Made by a program: the position numbers and the translations under genes. Below are positions 63,549 to 64,000 of a DNA stretch of 64,000 nucleotides, piece by piece. The notes below the pieces were generated by a model that was given only the letters and a program-made list of their open reading frames with translations, had not been told where the DNA came from and ran no database searches. Source of the DNA: Aminipila terrae (lineage in GTDB: Bacteria; Bacillota; Clostridia; Peptostreptococcales; Anaerovoracaceae); the NCBI RefSeq assembly GCF_010120715.1, contig NZ_CP047591.1, positions 3,100,001-3,164,000 of the forward strand, read 5' to 3'. How positions within the stretch are numbered: the stretch's first letter is position 1; each line of letters starts with the position of its first letter.

Positions 63549-64000
63549 ATGGAAACAAAAGAAGTATTTGAAATACTTAAAAATGATATTCATTCTACAG
63601 TCTTTGCTGTAGTTGATGAAAAGGGATTGCCAAAAACCTGTGTAATTGATGTAATGTTATGTGATGAGAATTCTATTTATTTTATAACTGCTAAAGGCAA
63701 AAAGTTTTATGAACGGTTAGTAGATAAGGGATATGTGGCAATAAGCGGAATGACGGGAAATGACACCCTTTCCATGATTGCAGTTTCTGTATACGGCAAA
63801 GTACGAAATGTAGGTACAGGACTTTTACCTCGTATTTTTAAAGAGAACTCTTACATGGAAAAAATCTATAAAAATGAGGCCAGCAGAACCGCTCTTACCA
63901 TTTTTCAGCTTTACACCGGAGAAGGTGAAATCTTTGATCTGACTCAGATTCCTCCCGTGAGAAAAGCCTTTTCATTTGGAGATTGTGAAGTTTCTCCTGT
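63549..64000 (+). CDS. Second PNPOx-fold protein, 3' partial
   Basis: METKEVFEILKNDIHSTVFA, YFITAKGKKFYERLVDKGYV, then FDLTQIPPVRKAFSFGDCE. The frame is open at base 64000. The visible part is a PNPOx-like split barrel. Relatives often add a C-terminal 4Fe-4S domain, which would be outside the window. GAAAGGA precedes ATG. It starts 17 bases after its neighbour, so the two are an operon. Confidence 0.8.
   Translation, partial: METKEVFEILKNDIHSTVFAVVDEKGLPKTCVIDVMLCDENSIYFITAKGKKFYERLVDKGYVAISGMTGNDTLSMIAVSVYGKVRNVGTGLLPRIFKENSYMEKIYKNEASRTALTIFQLYTGEGEIFDLTQIPPVRKAFSFGDCEVSP

Overview
The window reads as one chromosomal stretch of a low-GC, spore-forming, anaerobic Firmicute, most likely a Clostridia member close to Lachnospiraceae (inference). 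The basis is the AT-rich composition, strong GGAGG-type ribosome sites, an anaerobic sulfite reductase operon (asrABC), a YtaF-type sporulation membrane protein, a BlaI/BlaR1 pair and many clostridial domain families. No rRNA, tRNA, CRISPR array, transposase or integrase was seen.

Region 1 (1-13 kb). After one higher-GC gene fragment (1-633) comes a string of mostly small accessory genes, all on the + strand. Nearly every one is followed by an 18-20 base motif with consensus near AACTTCYCATTATGTTTA. Many copies pair imperfectly with an upstream arm, like the folded attC sites of integron gene cassettes, but the motif is not the canonical attC core and no integrase is in view. Cargo includes small membrane proteins, zinc-ribbon proteins, acetyltransferases, a ProX-type tRNA deacylase, a 983-residue SF1 helicase and several decayed genes. 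This integron-like array is the most interesting part of the window.

Region 2 (13-20 kb and 24-32 kb). Single accessory genes without the repeat: GNAT acetyltransferases, GyrI-like and AraC proteins, a metallophosphoesterase, lipoproteins, a phosphodiester glycosidase, a flavodiiron-type metallo-beta-lactamase fold protein, cupin and HAD-like proteins, and a BlaI/BlaR1 regulator pair with a visible operator. Between them (20.5-24.1 kb, minus strand) lie a Crp/Fnr regulator and asrABC, separated by a perfect 46-bp palindrome.

Region 3 (32-43.6 kb). Housekeeping and envelope functions: cation/proton antiporter, VTT-family protein, YtaF, b561-like protein, KimA-like potassium transporter, D-Ala-D-Ala carboxypeptidase, an ECF sigma factor with an RsiV-like anti-sigma, MarR plus SMR efflux protein, and a nitroreductase.

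Region 4 (44-61.3 kb). Two large transport operons. 43988-50492 joins a sugar-type ABC importer to HlyD-like and MacB-like genes. 55248-61277 joins a nucleoside hydrolase and a radical SAM enzyme to a YnjBCD-like ABC importer. Between them are a MarR regulator, two GNAT genes, a TetR regulator with an NADPH-dependent FMN reductase, and a cyclase-family gene.

Region 5 (61.5-64 kb). A promoter with MerR-like geometry, hypB, an HxlR regulator and two pyridoxamine-phosphate-oxidase-fold genes, the last cut by the window end.

Caution: at least a dozen otherwise intact genes between 17 and 59 kb are each broken by one missing base, mostly in homopolymer runs. That pattern looks more like sequencing or assembly error than biology; these genes are marked as frameshifted but are probably functional in the organism.
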